NCBI GenBank assembly: GCA_027972325.1 | Contig: JAPMOS010000011.1 | Span: 436,501-500,500 of the forward strand | Direction of reading: 5' to 3' | Length of the DNA: 64,000 bases | Source: Paratrimastix pyriformis | Taxonomy: Eukaryota > Preaxostyla > Paratrimastigidae | In this document: positions 55,792 through 64,000 of the stretch, in pieces | Numbering within the stretch: position 1 is the stretch's first letter | Layout of the letters: each line of letters starts with the position of its first letter | The notes under the pieces: generated by a model | Databases searched by the model: none | Told to the model about the DNA's origin: nothing | What the model saw: the letters and a program-made list of their open reading frames with translations, nothing else | Program-made: the position numbers and the translations under genes

Positions 55792-58640
55792 GATGGTTTT
55801 TGGTTTTGTTTTTTTTCACTCCTTCCACTCTTCCCCCACTCCTCCCTTGCTCGCACAGCTTAATTGTGTGTCGAGTGAGACTCGGACCAAACAGGTATTT
55901 TCGTCTTCGTCGGAGCGGGGGGGATCGAGACGACAGGCGCGGGTTGGAGGGAGGGAGTATGTGCGTTCCTTGTCTCACCCGCCCCGCCCGACCGTGGGGG
56001 CGACCACCCCCAGGAGCACCATGCGCTGCTGAGCTCCATCCCGGCCAGCCTCCGGGCCGCGGCCACCGAGCGGGTCAGCATCGAGGAGGCCCAGGAGCGC
56101 GCCCGCAAGGAGGTCTCCCGAGCCAGCCTCCCCTTCCCCTCGCGGGGGCGGGTGGGAGCCCGGTCGGCCGGGGCGACCTCCCCACTCGCTCATTCTGCCG
56201 CCTTGGGTGGGTGGGGGCGGTGGCCAGCTGCACGCGCAGCACCTGGAGCAAGTGCGGGCCCTGGACCAGTCCAAGGACCAGGAGGTGGCCGGGGTGCGGG
56301 CCCGGTACGAGTTCCTGCTGGAGAAGCGCCGGGCAGAGCTGGAGCAGTGCTCGGCCGAGTTCGCCAGGTTCCGCCGCCAGACCAACGACGAGATCCACGC
56401 CATCAGGCCCGCCCCCCGGCCCGGCCCTCCTCCCCCGTCCGGGGTGTGGCGTAGGCCCCCCTCCCCCCCCCCCCCCCCCCCCGATCGACTGAGCGATCTA
56501 GGGGCATCCCCGGGGTGTGGCGGTGGGCGGCGCCCGTCTGGGTCCGTGTGGGGGGCGCAGGCAGGAGAACGAGTGCCTCTACGCGTACGCGCACAAGCTG
56601 AGCCTGATCGCCGACCACGCGTACCCATTCCTGACGGCCGCCCTGGCCCTCTCCGGGGCCCCGGCCTCCCAGCCGCAGCCCCCATGCGGCCCGCCCACGT
56701 CGGGCTCGCCGGCGTCCCCCTCGACTGTCCCCGGCCAACCTCGAGCCCGGGGTCTGTTCACAGGCCTCGCTGTCTGGCCATCGGGCGCTGATCGTCTGGT
56801 CTTCGGTGTCTGTGGTGGCGGTGGTGGTGGCGGTGGTGGCGGTGGTGGGCTCCGACCGGGCAGCGGGCAGCGCCTCGTCCTCGTTCATGCGCCGCTCGAC
56901 CGACCCGGGGCAGGCCGCCCCTTCCACCGTCCCCCCGCGGCCTCCCTCGGGGCCCCCCGGCCCGCGCCCCCTCCGGGCCTCGGTGAGCGCCTGCTGCACG
57001 GGGGGACGCCCCTCGACGGCCCCCGCCCCGCCCCGGTCGGCCCCCCTGGACGGTCCCCCGGCCCCGGGGCCCGTCTCACCGGCCCTCGGCACCTCGGCCG
57101 CCCTCTCTCCGCCCCGCATCCTGCGCCTTCCGCAGCGATGCCGCTCGCCCGGCCGGGTCTCGCGGGCCCCCAGTGCCGGCCGGGGCTCGCTGGGCGCCAG
57201 CTCGGCCTCGGCGGCGGTGCGGCTCTCGGCCAGCTCCACGGCGGCGGCCGGCCTGCTGGGGGCATCCGCCGCCCCCGCTGAGGGGCCCTCGCTGCCCGGG
57301 CGACCCCCGTCTCGCCCCCAGGCGGGCGGCTTTGTCACCCCAGAGGAGCCGCCGTCGCCCGGCCAGCCCCCCTCCAAGCGCCGCGACACGTGCGTCCTGC
57401 TGCAGTCCGTGACCCCCCCCCCCCCCCCCCTCCCCCCCCCCCGCGCTGCGACAGCATAGGCATGCCTCGCATAGGTTGGGACGGGACATCTCACGGAGCC
57501 CCCTCCTCCTCCTCCTCCTCCTCCTCCTCCTCCTCCCCTGGTGGTTCTGGGCCTGGCGAGCAGGGAGCTCACCCAGCGGGCGGCAGGGCTGCTGCGGGAC
57601 CTGGCCCAGTGCCCACTGCCCAACCTGGTGCCCCTGCTGCAGGCGGGCAGGGCCCCGCAGCCCCGACCGCGACGGCCGCCCCGACGCTGCTGCTCAGACA
57701 GCCGCCGCCTCCCTTGGGCGGCCGGGCAGGGAGGCCGAGCCGAGGCGGCGGGTGACCCTCGCGGACGGCACCGGCGGCCCGGAGGAGGAGGCCGGCGACT
57801 GGGCGCCCTCGGTCCGCCCGGGCCTCCTGCCCCCATCCACCCCTGCGGCCACGCCCGCCCCTGGCCGCCCGCCCGCCCGCCCGCCCGCCCGCCCGCCCTG
57901 CCTTTCGGCCGCCCTTTCCTTTGCCATCCGCCTCACGCGCCGGGCCCCCCTGTCGCTGTCCCGGCCGCCCAGGCCCCGGGGAGGCCGATGAGCCGCTCGA
58001 CGGGGATGAGGCCGCCAGCCGGGACAGCGCCGCCCCTGAAGGACAGCCGGCCCCGCCCCCACCAGTGGCCCGCCAGCTCCCGCCATCGCCGGCCCTCCGC
58101 CCGCCACGGTCCGCCCCTCGCCGGCACACGCACTCGGACTCCCTTATGTCCCTCCTCATGCCCCTCCTCATGCCCCCCCCCCCCCCCTGCTCACAACTCG
58201 GGCCCATCCTCCCTCAGGCCCGCCAGCCAGCTCGGCCCCCACGTGGCAAGGGGCCGGGTGGAGGGCCCATCCGCCGGCCGTTCGGCCTCGAGGTCCGCCC
58301 TCCCTGTCCATCCCTGTCCCCCCCCCCCCCCCGGAGGCGACCCCACCCGCATGGGGAGAGGCTCCTTCGTGAGACATGGGAATGACCGCCTGGATTACCC
58401 GCTGACATCGGCTGGGACATCGGGGCACCCGGGTCCGTGTGGCGGGGGGGGGGGGGGGGGGGGGAAGACTGGCGGGGCCAGTGGCGGGGTACATTGCGGG
58501 CCTGGAGGAGGACCGGGCCCAGGTCCGGGAGCGGCTGCAGGCCCAGACGGAGCGGGTCCAGGCCCTGACCGTGGCCGCCATGGCCAAGGATCGCCTCCTG
58601 GCCGCCATGCAGCTCCAGCGGTCCGCCCGCCGCCACCTCC
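55792..58640 (+). CDS. Coiled-coil protein directly downstream of the kinesin (partial model)
   Basis: Exons supported by splice signals and heptads: 55859-55894 (LNCVSSETRTKQ), 56014-56112 (EHHALLSSIPASLRAAA to ERARKE), 56228-56406 (HLEQVRALDQSKDQEVAGV, KRRAELEQCSAEF), 56561 onward (QENECLYAYAHKL). Then come a Pro/Ser-rich segment (about 56880-57405) ending KRRDTCVLLQ, ELTQRAAGLLRDLAQC (about 57570), RRRVTLADGTGGPEEEAGD (about 57745), GEADEPLDGDEAASRDSAA (about 57980) and a final heptad exon IAGLEEDRAQVRERLQAQ to LLAAMQLQR ending at GTCCG near 58621. The intron after 56406 begins GCCCG. The start is unclear: an ATG at 55785 overlaps the kinesin stop in another frame. It could be a separate gene or an extension of the kinesin by another splice form. 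The 3' end is unknown. Confidence 0.5.
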
Positions 58641-59283
58641 TTCCTCGCGCCCGTAGGATTGCGCCGCCGCCATGGCCAGGACGGTCGGCTGTGCGGTGGG
58701 GGGGGGGGGGGGGGGCACCAGGCACCCGCTCTCTGCCCCGATGCGCACTGACCCTCTGCCCTCGGCTCTGCCCCGATGCGCACTGACCCCCCGGGCTCCG
58801 GCTCCGGCCCCGCCTGCCTCCTGGCTGCTGCTGCGTGCAGGGCGCCCCGAAGAAACCCGCCGGACCCTTCCGATGATGATGCCGCCGTGGCTCTTCCGTT
58901 GCCCGCCCCTTCCGTTGCCCTTGCCCCCCCTTCCGTTGCCCCCTTCCGTTGCCCCCTTCCGTTGCCCCCCCTTCCGTTGCCCCCCCTGCCCTTGGTCGGG
59001 GATGTGGGCGGGTTTCTTCGTCTTCTTGTGGCCTCGTGTCCATCGTCTTCTCCGTGCTGTTTTTCGGGGGCCGACCCAAAGACCGTCCCAGCGCGCCCTG
59101 TCGTCGGCCGGGGCTCATCTCCTGGTGCCGGGGTGAGGCTGACGGCCTGGGGCCGCTCCCTCCTCTCGGGCTGGCGGTCGGGGTGCTCCCCTCCTCCCCT
59201 CTTCGCCTCCTCTCCACTCCGCCCTGCGCGCGGCCGCGGGGCGGTGATGGTGGATGGGTGGCTGGGACCGGCCAGGGCGCCGG
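58641..59283. other. Convergent region between two coiled-coil genes
   Basis: Between the last sure exon of the plus-strand gene and the stop of the minus-strand gene. It contains a G run (58698-58715), a TTCCGTTGCCCC-type array (about 58895-58985) and an AT-richer stretch near 59000-59060. One possible last plus exon starts near 58841 after GCTGCGTGCAG, but no phase-consistent join was found. Confidence 0.4.
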
Positions 59284-59532
59284 TCATGTCCTGTGCTGCT
59301 GCTGGGGGCGGTGGTCGGGGGCGCACGGGAGGCGGCTCAGCGAGACCACGGCCTGTGGGCGGCCCGTCGTCGGGGGGGGCGACCGGTCCAGGGGGGCGGG
59401 CGGGGCCTGGCAGATGGCGGGCAGGTCGTGGGCTAGGTCGATCCGCAGCACCGGCCGGGCCATTTCGCCCTCGGGCGACCCAACCAGCGGCACCCGCAGA
59501 CGCCCACGCTGCACGGTGGCGAGGGCGAGGGC

Positions 59533-59563
<31 letters not shown>

Positions 59564-61152
59564 AGTGAGGGTGTGGGTGTGGGTGTGGGTGTGGGTGTGG
59601 GCGGGTGATGATGGCCAGCCTGCCAAAGGAGGGGGGCAGGAGCTGGGGCGGGAGGGCGGTGCGGGACCTCCTTGGGGGGCGCGTAGCGGGCCGAGTGGGC
59701 CGAGACGGCACTCGAGAAGACGGGCCTGCCGGCCGCCTGCCAGGGCCGGTCCAGGTCCTTCTCGGGGCCCGCAGGCCCGCGGGAGGTGGCCGGGCGCCCC
59801 TTGGAGGTGCGCGCGCTGCCTGGGGGCGAGCTGGTGCGCGTCTGGCGGCTGCGGGCCGTGAGGGGGGGCGGGGGCAGTGGCGTGTCGGCCGTGATGAGGC
59901 TCGGAGGCGCCGCCTCGGCCGGCTGCTGGGCGGGCACCTCGCGGGCGGCCTGGTCGAGCCGCTGCCGGTAGAAGAGCATCGTCGCCGAGGGGTACGGGAC
60001 CCCCCATCGGCCCCGCCAGGGCCCCGGCTTCCGGGGATGACCCATCTGCGGGGCGGTAGTGAGTGAGAAGGGGAAAGGGGATGGCCCAGTCCCAGGGAAG
60101 GAAGAGGAGGTGGAGGGAGGGAGGGAGGGAGGGGACGAACCTACTGCTGATGAGGCCAACATCTGTCCGAGAAAAGAGGAGGGGAGGAGGGGAGGATGGA
60201 GGAGGGGGCGGAGGAGGAGGTCGCGCAGGAAAACGGGACCCCGTGTGGCGAGGCAAGAGTCAGGTCTCATCGTCAGGGGGGGCGGGCGGGCGGGGCGGGC
60301 CTCAGGGGCGATGTCCTCGGAGAGGATGCCGTACATCTCGGTCTCCAGCTCACGCCTGCGGGTCTGCTCGGCGGCCCACTGGCGGGTGCGCTGCTCCAGG
60401 CTGGCCCCATCGCGTCCCGCTCGGCCTGCGCTGCGGCCAGCTGCTCCCGGAACTGGCCAACCAGCACTGTCGCCCACCCCGCCCCGTGGCCACCCGACGA
60501 CGGGTCAGTGGGAGGGACGCAACAACCGGGGGGGAGGGGGGGGGGGGGGGCGGACCCTCCATCTCGGCGGTGTCCTTGGCCAGCCGTTCCACCAGCATGT
60601 CGCGCTCCTGGGTGACCGACCTGCACGGGGTGGCCAGCAACCACGCGCCAGTGCCGGTGAGCAATCCCGAACGGGGTGGTGGCGGCCCGACGGACCGGAC
60701 GGTGCCGCGGGCCTCCTCGAGGGCCTCCTCGGCGGTCCGCTTGGCCGCTTGGAGCTCGTCCAGGTTTTGGAGAAGCTGCACGTCCACCCGCCCACCCAGA
60801 AGGGTCACAAATCATCACACGTGCGAAAAGTGAGCGCAGACCTCATTGCGTTGGGCGACCAACGTCCGCACCCGAGCGTCGTCTTCCGCATCCTATGGGC
60901 AGCAGTGAAATCAAAATGAGAAAAGTAGGAAGCCCCGCGACAAACTTTCTGAGGGGGACGGGGATCTAAATGAAACACCGCTCTTTCGCTTGGTGGGGTG
61001 TTTTGCGAGGAACGTTTCGCAGGAAGTGGCATCGGGTGAGCCATCTGTCCCGGAGTCATCGACGGAGAGGGAGCAACAACTGGGGAAATTTGTGGTGTCT
61101 GAGCACCCGACGGATCTCTGAGTCTCGACAATAACGCGCCCGGGTCAAACAT
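59284..61152 (-). CDS. Coiled-coil protein with disordered C-terminus
   Basis: Exons: 61152-60946 (starts MFDPGALLSRLRDPSG), 60892-60842 (DAEDDARVRTLVAQRNE), 60775-60696 (LLQNLDELQAAKRTAEEAL), 60620-60556 (VTQERDMLVERLAKDTAEM), then an exon from about 60462 (VGQFREQLAAAQAERDA, SLEQRTRQWAAEQTRR, YGILSEDIAPE) to 60301, 60045-59668 (MGHPRKPGPWRG, MLFYRQRLDQAAREV, then Ser/Pro-rich) and 59508-59284 (LRVPLVGSPEGEMARPVLR). Roughly 350-370 aa. The fifth exon changes frame at a four-base C run (60405-60408). The intron before 60045 begins GCCCG. Function unknown; likely a cytoskeletal or centrosomal coiled coil. Divergent from the small gene at 61226 with a 73-bp spacer. Confidence 0.7.
59521..59605. 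repeat. (GTGAGG)/(GTGTGG)n hexamer arrays in an intron
   Basis: Two adjacent hexamer arrays inside intron 59509-59667 of the minus-strand coiled-coil gene. Confidence 0.85.
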
Positions 61153-61225
61153 CGAATTTGAAAAGGGCGAACCGTCACGGGATAATTATTATTGCCTGTG
61201 AGGTTCTTTTTACTCGCGCGAAAGC
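61153..61225. promoter_or_regulatory. 73-bp divergent promoter region
   Basis: Separates the start codons of the coiled-coil gene (minus) and the 89-aa gene (plus). It contains an AT-rich core around 61180-61215 in otherwise GC-rich DNA. No named motif. Confidence 0.5.
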
Positions 61226-61575
61226 ATGAGCGAAGAGGCCAGCGGTGAGTCTCAGGTTACGCAGGACCCTAATATGACCGTCGAGGAATACCTCGTCAAG
61301 TATTGCGAAGAAAGGTGCGAAGAACTGAAGCGAAGAACAGAACAGGAGATCTCCGATTTTACGCAGGCCATCGAGGCCGCCAAGGCCGAGATCCAGGTAG
61401 GTACCCTTGTCTCGCCGTTTCTGATATATCATTCGTACTACGGCAGGCACGCCCACCCTCTTGATGTGGAATCCAGATAGAAACCAGGAACAACCAACTT
61501 TCGGCGGCACAGCCCCTTTTTCGTCTGGGCCTCGCGCCGCGTTCTTTTCTTGTGCGCCCCACCTCCCTGCCCTGA
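61226..61575 (+). CDS. Small (89-aa) helical protein, unknown
   Basis: Two exons, 61226-61396 and 61477-61575, joined in phase 0 across an 80-nt intron (donor GTAGG, acceptor CCAG). It starts MSEEASGESQVTQDPN and has a charged helix (TVEEYLVKYCEERCEELKR, DFTQAIEAAKAEIQ), then IETRNNQLSAAQPLF and a short basic end. Codon use and GC are those of the AT-richer island around gene starts. The stop (61573-61575) lies 71 bp from the EXOC5 stop on the other strand. No family recognised. An alternative is that exon 1 belongs to a longer gene spliced further on, but no downstream plus-strand exon fits. Confidence 0.55.
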
Positions 61576-61646
61576 CCACAACTTCTGCCCTCGGCATATT
61601 CATTATGTGCAACATGGGCGCCCCCGAGCGCCCCCGAGCGCCCCCG

Positions 61647-64000
61647 TTAGAGGGGCGGTGCGTCCTTCTCCTTGGGGTCCTTGGGGTCCTTGGGGTCCTT
61701 GGGGTCCTTGGGGTCCTTTGCGGGGTCCCTGGTCTCGCCGTCGGGGCCCACGCCGGCCCCCAGGTGGAACGTGTCGGGCGGGAAGAGCCGCGCCACCTTG
61801 GCCGTCTTGAAGTCGGCCCGCATGCGGATGTGCGAGAGGACATCCGACCTGCGGGGGGAGGAGGGAAGAGGAGACGTGAGAACGACAGGTCAGGGGCGGG
61901 GACGGGGACGGAGGGCGACAGGTCGGGGGAGGGGGAGGGGGGGGGGGGGGAGGGGGGGAGGGGGAGGGGGGCGTGGGAGGCGGACCGGTTGGAGCGCCGG
62001 AAGCCGGTCTCGACCAGGTGGGTAGGTTCGGGGGGGCAGCATGATGTTGGCCAGCTCGCGGAGGCTCTCGAAGGGCTCGGCCACCGTGGTCAGGCCCATC
62101 TCGCCCACCCAGGCCTGATACTCGGTCAGGTCCCTGCGGGGGGGGGGGGGGGGGGCAGGTTCAGGGCGGAAGGGGAGGCGGGAGGCGGTGGCACGAGCCG
62201 GCAGCCCCATGACGGATGGGCGGTGCGGACCGGGCCAGGCGCAAGGCCCCGTGGTGCTGATGATGAACCTGCGGATCTGAGCCTGGAGGAGGCTGTGGTG
62301 GGGGCCGCGGAGGCGGGGCGGTGAGCGAACCAGCGAGCGGGGGCCGGGGGCCGGGGCCGGGCGGACCTCAGAGGCGCAGGCCGAGCTCGGTGAAGAAGGA
62401 GACCGCGTTGCGCCCGTTGAGGTTCATCCGCACCCGGGAGACCTGCGTCCGCAGGAAGTCTAGCACAGCCATGGTCTAGCTTCCCCCCCCCCCACGGGTT
62501 CCACAGAGGCCCCGTGTCAGGGCGGAGCCGTGCGAGAGAGGAGGAGGGTGGGGGGGGGGGGGGCGGTGGGGGCGCGGACCTGGGAGATGGGCTGGTCGAC
62601 GACCGCGTTCTCGTCGAGCGGGTTGTAGTCGGTCTTGGGCTGCTCGGTGAGCAGGTGGTTGATCCACAGCACGAAGGCTGCCCCGCCCCCACAGTACCAG
62701 CCGGCGAGCGGGGCGGCGGGGAAGGAGAGAGTCGACGAGAATCATGAGGCCGCAGAAAGGAGGGGCCGAGGAAAGGGGGGAGGGGCGCCAGAAGGGGAGG
62801 GGGATGAGGAGGGAGGGGGAGCGGGGTCGGAGGGGGGGCCCAGGCGGACCCTCGAGGAGGCCCGCGATGCCGCGCTCGATGCGCTCCTCGAGGTGCAACA
62901 GCAGGGCGCCCACCTTGGCTTGCAGGTCCGTCCCCGGCACCAGCGGCGCCTGCCCGGCACCAAAGGAGGTTGCGACGGGACGGATCGGGTCGGGTGGGCG
63001 CGCTCATGAGGACGGCGGCCGTGGACAGGCAGAGGCGGGGCGCGCATGGGCGCATGGCGTGGACGCATGGCGTGGGCGCATGGGCGCACGGGCGCATGGG
63101 GTGTGTGCGTGGGTGGGGGTGCGTGTGCCGGCGTGGGGGCGGACCACCTGGACGGTGCAGTGCTCCTGCAGGAGGAGGGTCACCTCGGTCAGCCGCTGGA
63201 CGGCCGTCAGGTAGACCGTCGTGGGGGGCGCCCGGAAGTCGTCGTCCACCGAGGGCAGATCAACCCTGCGTCCCCATCCACCCACATCCACCCCCCCAAC
63301 CCGCCCGGTGGCGCAGAAGAGGCATCGATCGGGAGGGTGAGGCTGCCGTTGGAAGGCTGGGGGAAGAGTGGGGCCGGGGCGGCGGCGGACCCGTCGAGGG
63401 TGATGTGGAGGGTGGCGGCCACCAGGTCGGCCAGCACGAAGAAGAGCGTCTCGATGTAGCGCGGCCTGCGGGCCCCGTGCGGCCCCCAACCGCGAGAAGG
63501 ACGAGCAAATTCAACACAAGGCCAGCACATCCGCCCATCCGCCCATCCGCCCATCCGCCCATCCGCCCATCCGCCCATCCGCCCATCCGCCCATCCCAGC
63601 CAGCGGGCGGCGGACCGGTCGGGGGCGACGCGAGGTGCTTGCCCGCTCGATGGCGGCCATGTTCTCGTCGATGAGCCGCTGCAGGACGGGCGGGGTCAGC
63701 GGCACCGTCGAGGCGGTCAGCGCGAACAGGTCCGACGCCGAGGCCAGCGCCGACCGCACCATCCCGAAGGCTGCCGGGAACGGCACGGGCAGCCGGGCGG
63801 GCAGGCAGAGGGTCATGACGATGATGGCTGGCGGGCTCACCCAAGCCAGAGGTCATGCAGTGGGGGGCAAAGGCGGCCAGCTGGAGGGGGGGGGTGGGGT
63901 GGGGGGAGTCCGGCGGACCCTTGTCGGCCTTGTCGGGCCGGGCGGGCTTCGTCGGCTGCCAGGTCGAAAGGCAGCCCCGAGGTGGCGAAGGACTGCCCGC
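61647..64000 (-). CDS. EXOC5: Exocyst subunit Sec10 / EXOC5, C-terminal part
   Basis: The exocyst tethers secretory vesicles to the plasma membrane. Exons on the minus strand show, in order: QSFATSGLPFDLAADEA (window edge), LAAFAPHCMTSGL, PPVLQRLIDENMAAIERA (about 63660), RYIETLFFVLADLVAATLH, VYLTAVQRLTEVTLLLQE, LEERIERGIAGLLEG, LLTEQPKTDYNPLDENAVV, FLRTQVSRVRMNLNGRNAV and FFTELGLRL (about 62380), IRRFIISTTG, DLTEYQAWVGEMGL (exon 61986-62133), and the last exon 61848-61647 with HIRMRADFKTAKVARLF, then KDP repeats and KEKDAPPL. KTDYNPLDEN, the DLTEY segment and RADFKTAKVA match Sec10 (human KTDFKPEDEN, RADYRSARLA). Frame breaks occur near 62382 and at the seven-base G run 62030-62036. The KDP tail comes from a 9-bp repeat and is unusual for Sec10. 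The 5' part is outside the window. Confidence 0.85.
61672..61718. repeat. 9-bp GGTCCTTGG repeat in coding sequence
   Basis: About five copies that encode a Lys-Asp-Pro run near the C-terminus of EXOC5. Confidence 0.85.
63534..63598. repeat. 9-bp CGCCCATCC repeat in an EXOC5 intron
   Basis: About seven copies, between exons RYIETLFF and QRLIDENM. Another GGGCGCATGG-type array lies at about 63042-63100 in a neighbouring intron. Confidence 0.9.

Noticed and set aside
1-64000. Very long open frames on both strands in many regions
   Set aside because: High GC makes stop codons rare. I kept only frames supported by homology, repeat periodicity, heptads, GC3 bias or phase-consistent splice sites.
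1-64000. Transposons, retroelements, viral fossils, tRNA or rRNA genes
   Set aside because: I looked for reverse-transcriptase, integrase, capsid and transposase motifs, long terminal repeats and tRNA-like cloverleaf signatures and saw none that I could support.

Overview
This is a GC-rich (very roughly 65-70%), intron-dense nuclear region of a eukaryotic microbe. Spliceosomal introns interrupt almost every gene. The intraflagellar-transport protein IFT70 shows that the cell builds a cilium or flagellum. MO25, the exocyst subunit Sec10, a kinesin, a large membrane hybrid histidine kinase and a giant secreted repeat protein fit a free-living flagellate. I cannot name the species; a GC-rich metamonad such as Paratrimastix is only a guess. 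I see no bacterial operons, rRNA, tRNA, CRISPR array, transposon or viral element.

Layout: 1-22095 (minus, continues past the left edge) encodes a giant secreted protein: signal peptide, CUB-like domain, then about 40 Ig-like repeats, usually one per exon, with four beta-sandwich inserts and one LamG-like module. 22.2-23.3 kb holds coiled-coil sequence with broken frames. 23393-24783 (plus) is MO25/CAB39. 24980-30362 (plus) is a huge Pro/Ala/Gln-rich protein with an N-terminal DUF4485-like domain. 30658-31656 (minus) is a multi-pass membrane protein. It diverges by 70 bp from IFT70 (31727-36157, plus). 36.2-37.6 kb is minisatellite-rich and intergenic. 37572-48012 (minus) is a double hybrid histidine kinase. 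48.1-51.8 kb (plus) is an EGF-bearing type I membrane protein. 52107-55791 (plus) is a kinesin. 55.8-58.6 kb (plus) holds coiled-coil exons. 59284-61152 (minus) is another coiled-coil protein. 61226-61575 (plus) is an 89-aa protein. 61647-64000 (minus) is the C-terminal part of Sec10/EXOC5.

Most genes are unrelated cytoskeletal, trafficking, signalling and surface functions rather than one pathway. Three properties run across the window. (1) 5' splice sites are not GTRAGT but GTCCG/GTCTG, with a minority of GC-AG introns that begin GCCCG. (2) Introns in the GC-rich stretches are packed with G/C homopolymers and micro- or minisatellites. (3) AT-richer islands sit at gene 5' ends, several of them divergent promoters of about 70-100 bp. 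Homology-built models of MO25 and kinesin close perfectly in frame. IFT70, EXOC5 and some others need one-base corrections near homopolymers, which points to residual assembly errors or recent frameshifts.
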